Shown piece after piece: positions 46,431 through 58,083 of a stretch of DNA of 64,000 nucleotides. The position numbers and the translations under genes were made by a program. The notes below the pieces were generated by a model. The model ran no database searches. It was given only the letters and a program-made list of their open reading frames with translations, and was not told the origin of the DNA. Every line of letters begins with the position of its first letter. Positions within the stretch are counted from its first letter, which is position 1. The stretch comes from Datura wrightii (lineage: Eukaryota > Streptophyta > Magnoliopsida > Solanales > Solanaceae), in contig JASDFA010000006.1 in assembly GCA_035772735.1 (NCBI GenBank), positions 13,348,001 through 13,412,000 on the forward strand, written 5' to 3'.

Positions 46431-49155
46431 GGCATTAATTTAAATTTATTAATTTTTTGATATTAAATAATTGTGTCATATAGAGTATATTTTATATTAG
46501 TATGTGCTCTTATTTAAAATATATATTTTACTTAATATTTATAAACTATTTACATAATTTTACTAAATTTTTCAAATTTATTTTCGTAATAACATTACTT
46601 GAATTTATAAATTATTTATGTTGATAATAAAGTTTACATAATTTTTTGATAAAATTAATTAATTTCGCAGTCATTGAGTTATTTATAAAATATAATAATT
46701 TATTAATTATATAATATTTACACGAGTCTACTCAAATTTATGGTTTATAATAATGTTTATATGATTTTCCCACAATTTAAACTATTTTATTATCTATTTA
46801 TTAATTTATCTACAACTGTAGTATTTTTATTAATTTAATAGCAGTTAAAATTCAATTTCATCCAATTTATTTAAAATTTAGGCACTTTCTATTCAATTTA
46901 TGCCAATTTTAGCCATTTTTGATCAACTTTGGCTGTTATTTAAATTCAAATCTAGCCTAAATCAATTCCTAACCCAATAACCCATCCGGGTGACCCGTTT
47001 AACCCATAAACCGACTCATCTTCCTTAAAATTAATCCTAGCCGTTCATCTATTTTGATCTAAGGGCTGATATTAAACCCTACTTAATTTCTTTAATTCCC
47101 CTCTCATCCCAAACCCTAACATTGACCCTCATTCTTCTCACCCTCTCAAAAAGGAGTCCCCGCCCCTCTGCCTCATCTTCTCTCCTTCTCCTCGTCTTTG
47201 TCTTCTCCGACAGCCATCGTGGCCGGAGAACACCCACGACCGCACCTCCCTTTCCCTCCATCCTCCTCTCCTCTTTTTGGGCCGATACCACGAAGAACCC
47301 CGCCGCTTCTGTCATTATTCTCGGCAATTATTGGTCGGAGAACAGGCCGTCGCACCCCTCTCCCTCCCTATCTTGTCCGACCAATACACCACCGGCCACT
47401 ACCTTTCTTCCCCACAATTTTTTTTTCACTTCACCGTACCCTCCATTAACACCGGCGAAAACCATTCCAACCACTGACCAGATCTCCCTCTGTCTCTCAT
47501 TATCACCGGAAAACTCCGACACCCTCTTCGTCTCTCCCTCACCATAGAACCAGCCGCACCACCATACCCTCTCTTCTCCTCTTCTTCAACTGCACGCCGC
47601 CTTACTCTATTCTCCGTGAAACCCGAAACTACCAGTCCGTGGATTTGTTTTTTTTCGTAATCCCCCTCTTCGACAGATTTTTGGAGAACTAATTTCCGCT
47701 CACTTGATCATTATCTTGATTTCCTTAATTATTATGAGTTTAGTTCAAATCTTGATGCTCTGTTATAATTAATTTTATTATTGTGCTCATTCATAGATCT
47801 AAATTATGTGCAAGTTATATTGAACATGATACAACTCCTTATTTAATTTTACTACGCTTGTCTCATATTAGTCATCTTATTATCCGCTCCGGTTTTGATT
47901 CATGATAAGCCCTCATGTTAGTTTCAATATCCATAATATTTATTTTACTTGAAAATTTAAGTCATAACAGCCTTATGATTTAAGAATTCTTATTTGGTAT
48001 GATTCGTGACAACTTTAGTATTTTGTATGTAGTTTGATTGATTTGGTATCCCACATTAAAGTGAATCGATTGTTTACCCTTCCTAATCTCTCTCTCTCAT
48101 TGGAGTATATATTATGTTTGACTAATTTTATTTAAAGAAGGCTGATTTGGTTAATTATTTCATTATCTCTAGCTGATTTAGCATATTGTCACTTAATTGA
48201 CTCTCTTAATTTAGCATATTTTCACTTAATTGATTCAGTTTTGATATTCTTTCTTTAATATTAGGTACGTACTTATTTATGTTAATTATTATTTTCTGAT
48301 TCAATTTATGCCCGATCAAGGTAAAGTTAAAGTTATAATATCTGGACTTAATTGATTCAATTATGCCGTTCAAGGAAAGATTTTTCTTTAACAAAATTTT
48401 CTCTTTTCTTTTGCTCCCTAATTGATTCAGCCCTCCTAATTATGGAAAATAATTGTCGTGAATTTTTGAATGTTTTCCTTTCCTTTAACTTCTTTACTCA
48501 TTGACTATATAAATGTGTCTTCTCCTTTCAAAAGGACGAACTCGGACCTCACTGATTTTGAGGGATGCATCATTGACTTTATCTTTTCTTGAATATTCAA
48601 GCATCATTTATTCTTAGCAAGACAACTTTTCTCCCTTTAACATGTAAACTCGGCTACTTTTCTACTTCTTCTTTTTTACATTCGAATATTGCTACCTACA
48701 CCCGAAATTACTTTGCTACTAACAGCTTTTGTTCTTCACTTCTGTATTAATTTTTAAACTCCTCAATCCCTCCTCAACACAAGCACTGCTCGGAATCCTG
48801 GAGATTCTCGTGATCTTGATGTGTTGGGTTTGGGTAACAATCAAGGCTATTGTGATATTTATTCACTGAGTCTCTTTCAACCTTTTGTTACCCAACCGGT
48901 TAGTTTATTTACTCTAGTGATTCATTAAGTGTTAAATCTTGTTATTTAGTCTTTTAAATTGCATCCCTTATCATGACTACGTGTTAATATGTTCTATAAC
49001 ATGACTTATCAAGTTTGAGATTATTATTTTGCATCTATTGTCGCATTTAACGTTTAAACAGGTGTCAATTATTTTTTCGGGTTGCCATTGGAGAGTCGTT
49101 GGGACAAGAAATGGCTTGGGGTTTTTACTCATTTTAGATTTATTACATTATACAT

Positions 49156-49207
<52 letters not shown>

Positions 49208-50773
49208 TTATTTCATTCTTGTCAATTGTAATGATTGTAATAAACGCTAAAAAATAATGAAAAGGGGTTTATGGGTGGGGGTTCGTATGTTCTTTACCGT
49301 TCTTGCTTTTTGATACCTAATTAGGCAATCTCGGATAGAAAGCATGTCTATAGGATTGATACATATATAATTATGCCTAATATGAAGTTATTTATTTTAT
49401 TTGAAATCATGTCTATAGGAGTAACGCGGACATAGATATTTCTATAGGAATCATGCCCATAGGTTTTTAATGCAATAATATAATTATTTTGATAGAGATC
49501 ATGCCTATTGGAATTTAATTGATTCAAACATACAGTAACCTTAGAGATCATGCCGATAGGATTAAATGACTTTTAGTATTCTATTTTATGTGATAATTTG
49601 CTAAATCTTGTAATTATTTTGATTCTAACTTGTTGATTTATATAAATATAATTTTGTTTAAAAAAAAAACTCGTTGAAGCAGCTAAGTATTAGTTTAATA
49701 GGGATCATGTCATTGAATTCAATATTGCTTGTTTGCATTAATGTCCAAGCTTGTTCTATTAACTTTGTGTTTAAAAATAAAAATATGTTTATATGATTTT
49801 CATTTCCTTCTGTGATTACTTAGGGATATGTGCTTAAATTTGACATTGCACAATAGCAATCATGCTTGTAGGATCTTTCCATCCGCATTCAGAAAATATG
49901 CCCATCTTAATACTAGAGGCTTATGTGGAATCTTATTTGCTGTCTTCTTTCTTTAGTTTCTGAATTTGTCTAGTGCTAATCATCTTTAATAGCCCTAAGT
50001 AAACTATAGACCCAAAAATCCTAATTAGTTGTCCAATGCCTCTTGGACATTAGGATCGGGACGGGTAGATAAATACTAGGACGTCAGTTTTGTCACCTAG
50101 AAGCGCTTTAGGACTAATAATCAAACTAGGTGGGCAGTGGGACGTGATAGTCTCTGGCCGCTGAATAATACGAGCAGCCTAAATAGGTTGCGAAATATTA
50201 TTTTAGTCGCATGGGGTGATCCCGTTAGGTTAAAATAACTCCCCCTTTTTAATGGCAGAACTACGTTTGACCTGATTCCCTCTTGGGATACATAGGCTCC
50301 TTTTTGAGGCTCGGTCCAATCCTTAAAATTTTTATTTATTTATTTTGTTTTTTTTTAATTTATCATTGTTTGCTTTTATTTGTCAATCCTTATTCGCATA
50401 AATTGTTAAATATATTCCTTTCATTATATTGTCACGATCTTCTTCCTTCTTATCACCTAGTTTATTTAAGTTGTTTCTACATAAAAGGCTTAAAATCAAT
50501 CTTGTTTGATCACTTAGTAAATACCCCCACATAATAATGAATTCGGAAGGGACCCACATTTGTGGACCTCGAGAGGTGCCTAACACCTTCCTTTCGAGGT
50601 AACTTGAACCCTTACCCGACTCTGGTGACCTAGGTTAGTATAACAGACTCTTAGGTTAGTACGGTGCCCTAACGCACCTCAAATCGTTAGATGGCGACTC
50701 TTTTCAATTTAATAACCCTTAAGAGTTGTCACATGTTGTATCCAGCTTTTCGCGAGAAAAATGGGGCGCGACA
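46250..50773 (+). mobile_element. Large Gypsy-type solo LTR, 4524 bp
   Basis: It starts TGTTGATACCCAATTTTGAC and ends GAGAAAAATGGGGCGCGACA, with an exact 5-bp duplication TTCCT on both sides (46245-46249 and 50774-50778). The ends resemble Tat/Ogre-type LTRs, which can exceed 4 kb. 47100-47540 is a C- and T-rich tract with CCGGCGAAAACC and CCGGAGAACACC motifs; open frames there (up to 141 codons) are compositional. There is a (TA)n at 49165-49202. No gag-pol was found. Confidence 0.78.
49341..49875 (+). repeat. Seven spaced copies of an ATCATGYCTATAGGA-like motif
   Basis: Variants occur at 49341, 49405, 49448, 49496, 49544, 49701 and 49855, for example AATCATGTCTATAGGAGT and AGATCATGCCGATAGGATT. 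The first five are spaced 43-64 bp; the last two are farther apart. The spacing suggests a decayed tandem repeat in the 3' half of the large LTR. Confidence 0.7.
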
Positions 50774-51250
50774 TTCCTCTCACTTACTCAGTACATTCAA
50801 AGTACTGATGCATACTTTTATGCTGTATCATTTTATGATACAACTGCAGGATCACAGTCTCAGCCCCGTTAGTCAACCGCTTACAAAAGATCTCAGCTAC
50901 CTCAGTTGTCCTCATCCTTCGAAGATGGAGCTTATTTGCTTTAGTTAAGCTTTCATTCTTTTTATTTAGATTCGGAGTTAGCTGGGGTTTTGTCCCAGCA
51001 ACTCATCAGTTATAGTGGCTTTCAGACACAGACTTGATTTTCAGACTTGTAATTTTATTAAGATGTTTTAAACGTTATGATCCAGCTGTAATAATATTAA
51101 TGTTTTACCTTAGTATTTTAAAAGCTTCCTCTATATTTATATATTTTACTCAGAATGCCAGTGTATGATAGGTACGGGGTTGACTTGGGTTACTTGTGAC
51201 CTCAAGTACCGTATCCCGTCCTGGGTGTAGACTCGGGGCATGACAGTTGG

Positions 51251-52150
51251 TCGTCCCCATGTACCTCCTACAAGGGGTAATTATTGTGCAACAGCAGAGT
51301 AAATCATTTGTATGGTAGTTTATGACTCTCCACAAAGATAAAACTTCTATCACGTGTAACAACTATAAACAAAAATTTGCACATAGACCGACAGAGAATC
51401 AAGTGGGATGGGGGGTTTAACTAGACACTTAGGAAAATGTTGTAAAGCGAAATGGTTTCAAACTCGAATAAAAGGCAGTCTTGACCCATATCCTAGTAGC
51501 ACTTGCACTCCTATTGGATCTGTTGGAGGTTCTAATATGGTCCAGCAAACATTAAACTATACCAACCCCCTGGACCATACTACGTTCATATAAGTTATAA
51601 CAAAGATAAAGACAATGAAGAATTAGCAAAAATGACCGTTTTCTGTGGTTTACCTTTTAGTTTTCTTCTAATTCTAATTTTGTGCATTATATACAAAAAA
51701 CATATAATCCTGTTTTTCAAAATTTTTCGAGAAGTACAATTAAATCAAGCATTTTCAATTTTCAAAGTGAATGTTATCAAAATATATGTTGTGTATTTTA
51801 TTACTTAGATTGTTAAGTGTCTATCACTTTTGATATAGGTCATAGTCCCAATTACAATAATTATTTAGCTGTTACAATTCACTGGGTTGATCATAACTGA
51901 AATTTGTAAAAATGTATTATTAGTTATAAATATATTGATGAAAAATACAGCGGTTCTTATATATCTTCAATTGTTCTAGAAATTTTGAAATTATATGGTC
52001 TTATTGAAAGAGTCTCAAGTACTACATTAGATAATGCTTCTGCTAATACTAAAGCAATTAGTTACTTAAAAGTTAGAATTGTCTACTGATTAACAAAATT
52101 TTCATGTTAGATGTGCATGCCATATTTTTAATTTGACTGTAAAAAATGTG
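51251..52150 (+). pseudogene. hAT transposase relic, 3' part
   Basis: A BED-finger-like stretch with GGLTRHLGKC at about 51411 is followed by a decayed 'KMTVFCGLPFSF' reading. Further on come ITFDIGHSPNYNNYLAVTIH, then LEILKLYGLIERVSSTTLDN and ASANTKAIS, then a worn 'HVRCACHI' region at about 52105. These are ordered motifs of plant hAT transposases. Many stops are present. It is the continuation of 43803-44149. Confidence 0.75.
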
Positions 52151-52740
52151 TACTAGACCTGTAGACATTACAAATCCATAGAAAACACAACCCTAGCATT
52201 TTTTTATTAATGAAATCTCTTGTGAGCATTCCCTAATCATTTTTATTAGACTTTTTACTATTCTAAGTCTAATTTATTTCCCCCTTCCACTGAAATATCG
52301 ACTAAATAAATTTGAATCTTCACTTTTGATAAATTTTGCTCCTTATTTCCTGTGGGATTTGACCCAACCTTGTTAGATTATATATTTGAGCAATGACTGC
52401 TTTATACCTTTTTAGTAGGTGTAATTTGGGAGTATCAAGTTCCAGTGGGAACTTCTTATTATCCTATCATACACTTGAGAAAGAATAAAAAATCTAGTAT
52501 TTCTCAAATATAATATTCTAAAACTATTAGAGTGTAGTACTTCTAATGAATTATTTTAGGTCTGATATAGCTTACTTTTTTAGCAAATTGAGTAGATATA
52601 CTCATAACTCCAGTTTGAATATTGAAATGTTCTTCATCGTGTGAAGGTATTTGAGAGATATTATAAATTAGTATTTGCATTTTAACAAATTTTTTGTTGT
52701 CTTAGAAAGATTTTGTGATGCAAACTAGGTAACTGAAAAT
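52151..52740. mobile_element. Unclassified retroelement debris
   Basis: ATTTTGCTCCTTATTTCCTG and GTGGGATTTGACCCAACCTT followed by AGTAGGTGTAATTTGGGAGT resemble the 3' part of Athila-like LTRs. The remainder is unassigned. Borders were not found. Confidence 0.35.
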
Positions 52741-52749
52741 GATGAAGTT

Positions 52750-53005
52750 AGCTCCACCAATGACTAAATGTTTACTTTGGGTGCAGGTGTTATTTCATGA
52801 AAGTGTTTCAAACAAACTTCTATAGCACGTTCTACCATAAAATCTGAATTTAATTCTCTTTATTTGGTAGGGAAAGTAACTAAGTGACTGAGAAACCTTT
52901 TGGCAGATGTGATATTGTGGGAAAGACAAACTTTACTAGTTTCTCTTCATTGTGACTCACAGACGGTAATTGAAATTATTGAGAACAATGTGTATGATGA
53001 AAAAA
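52750..53005 (+). pseudogene. Copia RNase H fragment
   Basis: The plus strand gives VFTLGAGVIS, SIARSTIKSEFNSLYLVGK, then LRNLLADVILWERQTLLVSL and HCDSQTVIEIIENNVYDEK. These match copia RNase H (SLHCDSQ with an active-site Asp). The reading is cut at 53005 by the large LTR element. Confidence 0.8.
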
Positions 53006-56000
53006 TATAACGACCCGCTCGACCATTATAGCACCCTGACAATCTAAACATGGGCAAATTTAAATTTTTATGATCCAAAATGAAGTCTCCAAAAATAAAA
53101 GAGTATGAGACGAACAATTTCAAATGATTAAGTCAAAATCGGGTGGGCCAGGTATAAGGTCGCAGCGGCGAGTTGTCTTCTGCAGTAGAGACACTACCGC
53201 TACAGCGGGTGACACGGAGAAGAATGCCACAAATCCTATCCCAGTTAAGATTTAAAACCTATTCTCCTAAAGGGGCTGAATAAAAACGCTCAGAAAATAG
53301 GAAGTAGGATTTCGGGACAAGAAGAGCAACTAGGAGGCTAGAAAAGGCAAACTTCACCCTCCGTAGTTATGATTCTCCACAAGAACTCGGAACTAGATGC
53401 ACGCATGCAACTAGGGACGTCTTGAAGATAGCGTGGTGCCTAGGTAGACTATGACTTATTCACCTTTGTGTTAGACCTTGATTAGCGAAACATATATGTG
53501 CGTATATTTGATATTTGATGTGCTATTGATGAGTAAGGGAGAAATTTGAGTAAATTGTCATTGAATGATTATAATTAGTAAGTGTCTAGTTAGGATATGA
53601 CTTATTCACCTTCGTGTTAGACCTTGATTAGAGAAGCATATATGTGTGTATATTTGATGTGCTATTAATGAGTAAGGGAGAAATTTGATAAATTGTCATC
53701 GAATGATTATAATTAGTAAGTGTCTGGGGGTGAATGAAATAGGAAAGGGGTGGTGATATCCCCATGATGTGAGATTCAGTAGATTATGATTTAAATGAGA
53801 ATAGACTTTAGATAATGGAGTACATGGGAGTGGATTGATTTCCTGCGTAATGGTCTTCAGACATCGCTTGGTGATATATAGGTATAGTCCTTTTCCGAAT
53901 TACCAAATTGAATGGTCAGTCTTAAATCTTTGCTTTATATAGTGCAAAAATTGAACGTTGAGGAGTGGGCTATAATTATTGTATGAATTGAATCGTGACC
54001 CATGAATAGTAGGACTAAGCGAGTTACGGGGCTAGTAAGTTGTCTTGTTATGTTGTGTCCTATGATTGTTTGTTTCAAGTCAATTTAATTATTATTGCTT
54101 GAGGGAGGAGGTAAGGTGATTATGAGGATGAATAATTATAGTTTTTGCATGAGGCGTGAAAGATTGTGAAGAAAAGTTTCATGGGAAATCTTAGAGAAAA
54201 TCTGGTCAAAGTATTGCTTGAGCAGTATTGCTACAACAGTCTTGGAACTGCTGTAGGAGACCGCCTTGGCGGCAGTGATGCCGCTGCTGTGGAGTCCGAT
54301 CTCGAGAATGGGCCAAGTTGTACCTCATCGAGAAATTTTTGGATATAAATGATGTAATAATTAACAGGTTATGAAATAGCCTAGAACTAGGTTTGTGTTG
54401 TGCTTGCCGATGAGTAATTCTAGTTTTGTGTGATTTGTTGATATTTGAATTGTGATATGTGGCTCTTGAATTGATGAGTGGAGTATGTGATAAGCGAGTG
54501 AGTAAAAGAAGTGGCATATAATATGGGAAGGTAAATCATTATGTTAAGAATGAGAGGCCTGGGGCTGGAGTGAGAACCTAGATGAGCAAATTGTATGATC
54601 AAGCCGTGAGTGAGGGCTCGGATATGAGTGGTTCGTGCCCCAGGTGGCCATCTGGGCCAGAAGTATGAGTGAGTATACAGATAGGTATGACTAAATGTTC
54701 ATATGGTTGGGTGTACGGACCTTAGTACACAGACAGGTATGATGAATATCTCATACAGTTGGGTTTACGGACATGAGTACACAGACAAGTATGATGAATA
54801 TCTCATACGACTGGGTGTACTGTACATGAATTTCTAGAGTCCCGTGCAGGTCATGACTGGAAGGGCAAACATAAGACCCTCTGTCATGTGTGCACAATGA
54901 TATGATGGAGGCGTGTGCCCGGTATTTTACCGATAGTATGATCGCGAACCAGAGATTGTGCACTTATGGTATGATATACATACAACTGCAATGACAAGGA
55001 GGTATGGGTATACAAGTATGATGCAAGATATATCGATATGATTCGGGTATGATATAAGAGACACATTTGGGATGCAATGTATGATGATACGGTACAAGTA
55101 TGATACTGTATCACATGATAATGATATGTGGACAGCTACGTGCATGTACTTAGATTGTGGAAGATTTAACTCTATCGGTATGATTTGATGCATCCTTGTA
55201 TGTACTTGAGCTATTTAATTTGTATTTGTAATTGAATGTTTGATCATAGTGGTCTTTGTGGGTTATAGGAGCTAGCATGATGGGTTTAACAAAAGATAGT
55301 AAATTACGGGGAGACCGCGGGTTTAATTTTATTGATAATGTCCTAGTTAAGGAAGGTAAGGAAATCCTATAAGTAATAAAATAGGTGAATAAATGATAGA
55401 AACGAACTTGGTTAATGATAATGAAATGGTAAATGAGATAGACGTGCTATAACGTTGTATGGCATAATAAAAGAGAACTAGATCAATGAAATCGGAATAC
55501 TGCCTGCCTTGGTACCGCTGCAGCGAGTAAATCGCCACTATAGTGGTCTAAGCACCCACTGCAGTGGGTGAGAGAGAGACATATTGAAATATTAATTGAT
55601 GACTAGAGTTGTAGGGTGATTGCATTAACCTTGATGAGTGATAAGAGACGATAATGTAGCTAGTAAACTTAATGGATTATTGTATAAGTGGAGCATTTGT
55701 TACATCTATACATGTCAATTGTATGTTAATTTACATGCCGTTATGTCAACTAATCTTAGTCGGCCGATGATGCCTAAAGGTACATGTGGTATACTGATAC
55801 TACCTTGCTACACCTTTTTTGGTGTAGGTTGTGGCAGGCTTAAAGTCTCATGATATACGTGGAGTACTCGACATCAGCTTCCATGTTCTTCTCCATAGAT
55901 GATGCTATGTCATTTTATCTTATCAAGTATTCTGTAAGAGCTCTTGTACCTGTCTAGACTAGATCTTGGGGGAGTCGTGGTTCGGAATAAAAGAGGTTTA

Positions 56001-56142
56001 TATTTAAAGATTAGAAACATTTTGTAATATGCGAGTTAATGAGCTTTTAATTTCCTTTGCATGTTTTTTTAATAAAGGATTCTTTTATAGAGTTAAAGTC
56101 GATGCAGGTGCTCGCACGACTCGCCCTTTTGGGGTCGTGATA
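53006..56142 (+). repeat. 5' LTR of large Gypsy-like element, 3137 bp
   Basis: It begins TATAACGACCCGCTCGACC and ends TTTTGGGGTCGTGATA, directly before a tRNA-Met-type primer site. It aligns from end to end with the sequence starting at 59274, as far as the window allows. Shared landmarks include AGCACCCTGACAATCTAA, CGGACATGAGTACACAGACA and GAGACCGCGGGTTTAATTTT. The TA..TA ends may be decayed TG..CA, since each differs by one transition. It carries a private duplication at 53449-53727. No protein frame is credible. Confidence 0.8.
53449..53727 (+). repeat. About 145-bp tandem duplication in the 5' LTR
   Basis: TATGACTTATTCACCTT, GTGTTAGACCTTGATTAG and AAATTGTCAT.GAATGATTAT occur twice in order (from about 53449 and 53595). 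The partner LTR has one copy only (59749-59865). The duplication therefore arose after the element inserted, or in the 5' LTR lineage alone. Confidence 0.85.
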
Positions 56143-56145
56143 AGT

Positions 56146-56157
56146 TGGTATCAGAGA
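56146..56157 (+). promoter_or_regulatory. Primer-binding site (tRNA-Met type)
   Basis: TGGTATCAGAGA lies three bases after the end of the 5' LTR. It matches the usual plant TGGTATCAGAGC primer site except for the last base, and so fixes the LTR border and plus orientation. Confidence 0.8.
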
Positions 56158-56878
56158 GTCTAGATTATCGGTCTCACAAGTACAAGAGCAATATCGAGTG
56201 GACTCCCGCGGATTGGTGTGTAGACGTACATATCTAACCTTCAAAAAGCTATACGACATCTAGGAGATTTGCTCTTTATTTCTTTCCCATCGTGTTGTCC
56301 GAATATTTCTATCGCCAGGGTTAACTCTGATTGATTCCAATTGGTATCTTAACAGGCTCAATTGGTATCTGACTATGCTAGATTATTGAGGATACGTGAT
56401 AAACTGGTGGGCGGGGTTGACTTGAGTGGACCGAAGGGACAAGAACCCGTACGAGTATTTAGCATAGAGAGTTTTGCTGCAATGAGATATGCCTCGCTGC
56501 AGCAGACTCGCTACAGATAGTCATGTACCATCGTAACGAGTCCATTGCAACGAAAAGGCGATCGCTGCAGCAGACACGGATAGGAAGAATGCTAGAATTT
56601 CAAAATTCTAATCCCCTATTTTGAATGGCAACAACAGATATAATGGATTTAAAACTGGAAGGCAAGGCGAATATAGGGAAACAACAGCAATATGATAAAA
56701 GAGGGAAAAAACACGGCCAATGTCTGTGAATGCCAAATGGACATCTGTAAAAATAAGTATCAACATACAAAATAAGAAAAGAGGAAGTAATATTGTCTTA
56801 CAAGCCCCAAGTGGGGGCTAGCCAAATCATGATCACAAAAAAGGGAAAGTAGGGGAGAGAGGAACACCACGAATCTAT
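56158..56878 (+). other. Leader of the large LTR element
   Basis: It contains two more TTGGTATCT repeats (near 56340 and 56360) and several CGCTGCAGCAG-type palindromes. No gag frame is found. Confidence 0.5.
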
Positions 56879-58083
56879 CTAGTTGGAGGCCTCATCACTG
56901 CCGCTACCGGCATCACTGCCCCCTCCCTTCTCGAACTCACCGATGAAGGAGAACTTTAGGAGGTCCTGCCTAGTCGCCTGGGGTGTCCTGGAATCGGGAG
57001 AGAGGATCTTCAGGATCTTCTTGATCCACTTCCACATGCGGACGATCATATTCCGAGAATGCCGCCTCCTCCTCTCTCTCCAAGTCCTTTTGGAGCTCCA
57101 CATGAGCCTGAGCCAGGGTGGCAATTGCCCCCTGTATCTCCCTTGAGTCGGCAGTTACTCCATTGGAGAGTCTGCTACTAGAAGGAGGTCTGTGCAGCCC
57201 TCCCAATAGCTCTCACATGGAAGCCATCTCGATCTCTATTCGCTCAAATAGCCCCACGGATCTAGAAGTGATGGCCACACCATTTCCCTCAGCGGAGGCA
57301 GTCTTTCTCTTCTTTTGGCCTCTTCCTGGAGCTCCTTTTACCCTCAAAGGATCGTAGGGCATGTCACAACCCACAATGACGTCTCCCGACTCCCAATACA
57401 CCCAAGCCCACCTACAGAGTAGAATCATAAGGGAGGGAAAGGGCAGGCCGGTGAGGGGCTTGGCTGAGAAGTACCTCCACTCCTCTAGAATATGTGCCCC
57501 TATATTCACCCTCACCCCGCTCAAAATGCAAGCCTCTACAAAAGCATGGGCATACATCACCTTAGTGACATTAGAGGACGGGCGGATCCTCCAATACACC
57601 AGATTCAGCCACCTCCTTGCCTATACAATAAAATGGGTGCTTTGAATGTCCTTCCTAGTAAGTCTGCTCTCTGCTCCTCCACAAGCCACTGCCCATTTCC
57701 ATCCATGTCGTAAGTCTTTAACACATCCTCTGAAAGTTTTGGCAGACCCAAATCCTCATTAATAGCAGCAAGAGTGAGGATGATCTACATTTCCCTAACA
57801 TAGGCCACCGGCTCATCACGACTCCAAGCCACAGTGGGGAGGTTGGCATAGAACTCTCTTACCTAGGCCTCTTCACCTTACACAGGTCCTTCACCAGCGG
57901 ACCCTACCCTAGTTCATGGAGGCAAGCATAAAACTCAAGTGCTTTCTCCTCTACATCTTGCATGATAAACCCCCTCTCATGGAGCATCCCTTTCGCAGCC
58001 TGCTCATTGTGCCGGAAATGACACTGATCATTCATGAATTTGATGTAATCACCGGTACAAATGCTGCTACTGGAGGAAGACAT
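56879..58083 (-). pseudogene. Antisense 'putative plant transposon protein'-like gene, broken
   Basis: On the minus strand, opposite to the element, a reading starts MSSSSSSICTGDYIKFMNDQ at 58083 and continues to MLHERGFIMQDVEEKALEFY (about 57920). After a frameshift the core is readable at 57599-57213: NVTKVMYAHAFVEACILSGV, VNIGAHILEEW, GLPFPSLMILLCRWAWVYWE, then a basic patch GRGQKKRKTA. One stop (about 57210) separates a predicted coiled-coil tail (REIQGAIATLAQAHVELQKD). The acidic C-terminus GSDAGSGSDEASN lies in another frame and ends at 56879. The 'LVYALMTG..NVG..I' and 'GLPFPSLI..LCR.AGV.W' pattern is that of the plant-specific transposon-associated family I know as PF20167. Its biochemical role is unknown. 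Family assignment is from memory of the motif pattern. Confidence 0.7.

Larger units (their letters stand above)
44155..51245 (+). mobile_element. Gypsy-type solo LTR, about 2.56 kb, split by another solo LTR
   Basis: The sequence starts TGTTATACCCAGAAGCCC and ends GACTCGGGGCATGACA, flanked by an exact 5-bp duplication GTTGG (44150-44154 and 51246-51250). Removing the inner 4.5-kb element and one TSD leaves about 2.56 kb with no gag or pol, so it is best read as a solo LTR. GGTATGTGAG after CTAACTCA near 44945 resembles a splice donor in the leader part. Plus orientation is inferred from the resemblance of layout to family I. It interrupts the hAT relic. Confidence 0.75.

Noticed and set aside
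47122..47547. 141-codon open frame, Pro/Ser/Thr-rich, with overlapping frames on both strands
   Set aside because: It lies in the C/T-rich tract of a solo LTR bounded by exact TSDs. All frames are open because of composition, and no domain is visible.
49341..49875. Spaced short repeats considered as a CRISPR-like array
   Set aside because: Repeats are degenerate, spacing is irregular, the DNA is a plant LTR, and there are no associated genes.
44155..51245. Initial reading as one full-length LTR retrotransposon
   Set aside because: There is no repeated LTR at the two ends, no gag-pol, and an inner 4.5-kb unit has its own exact TSD. Two nested solo LTRs explain it better.
56883..57645. Plus-strand open frames over the antisense gene (56883-57146, 57361-57645 and others)
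   Set aside because: They are shadows of the minus-strand transposon-associated reading, which carries the recognisable motifs.
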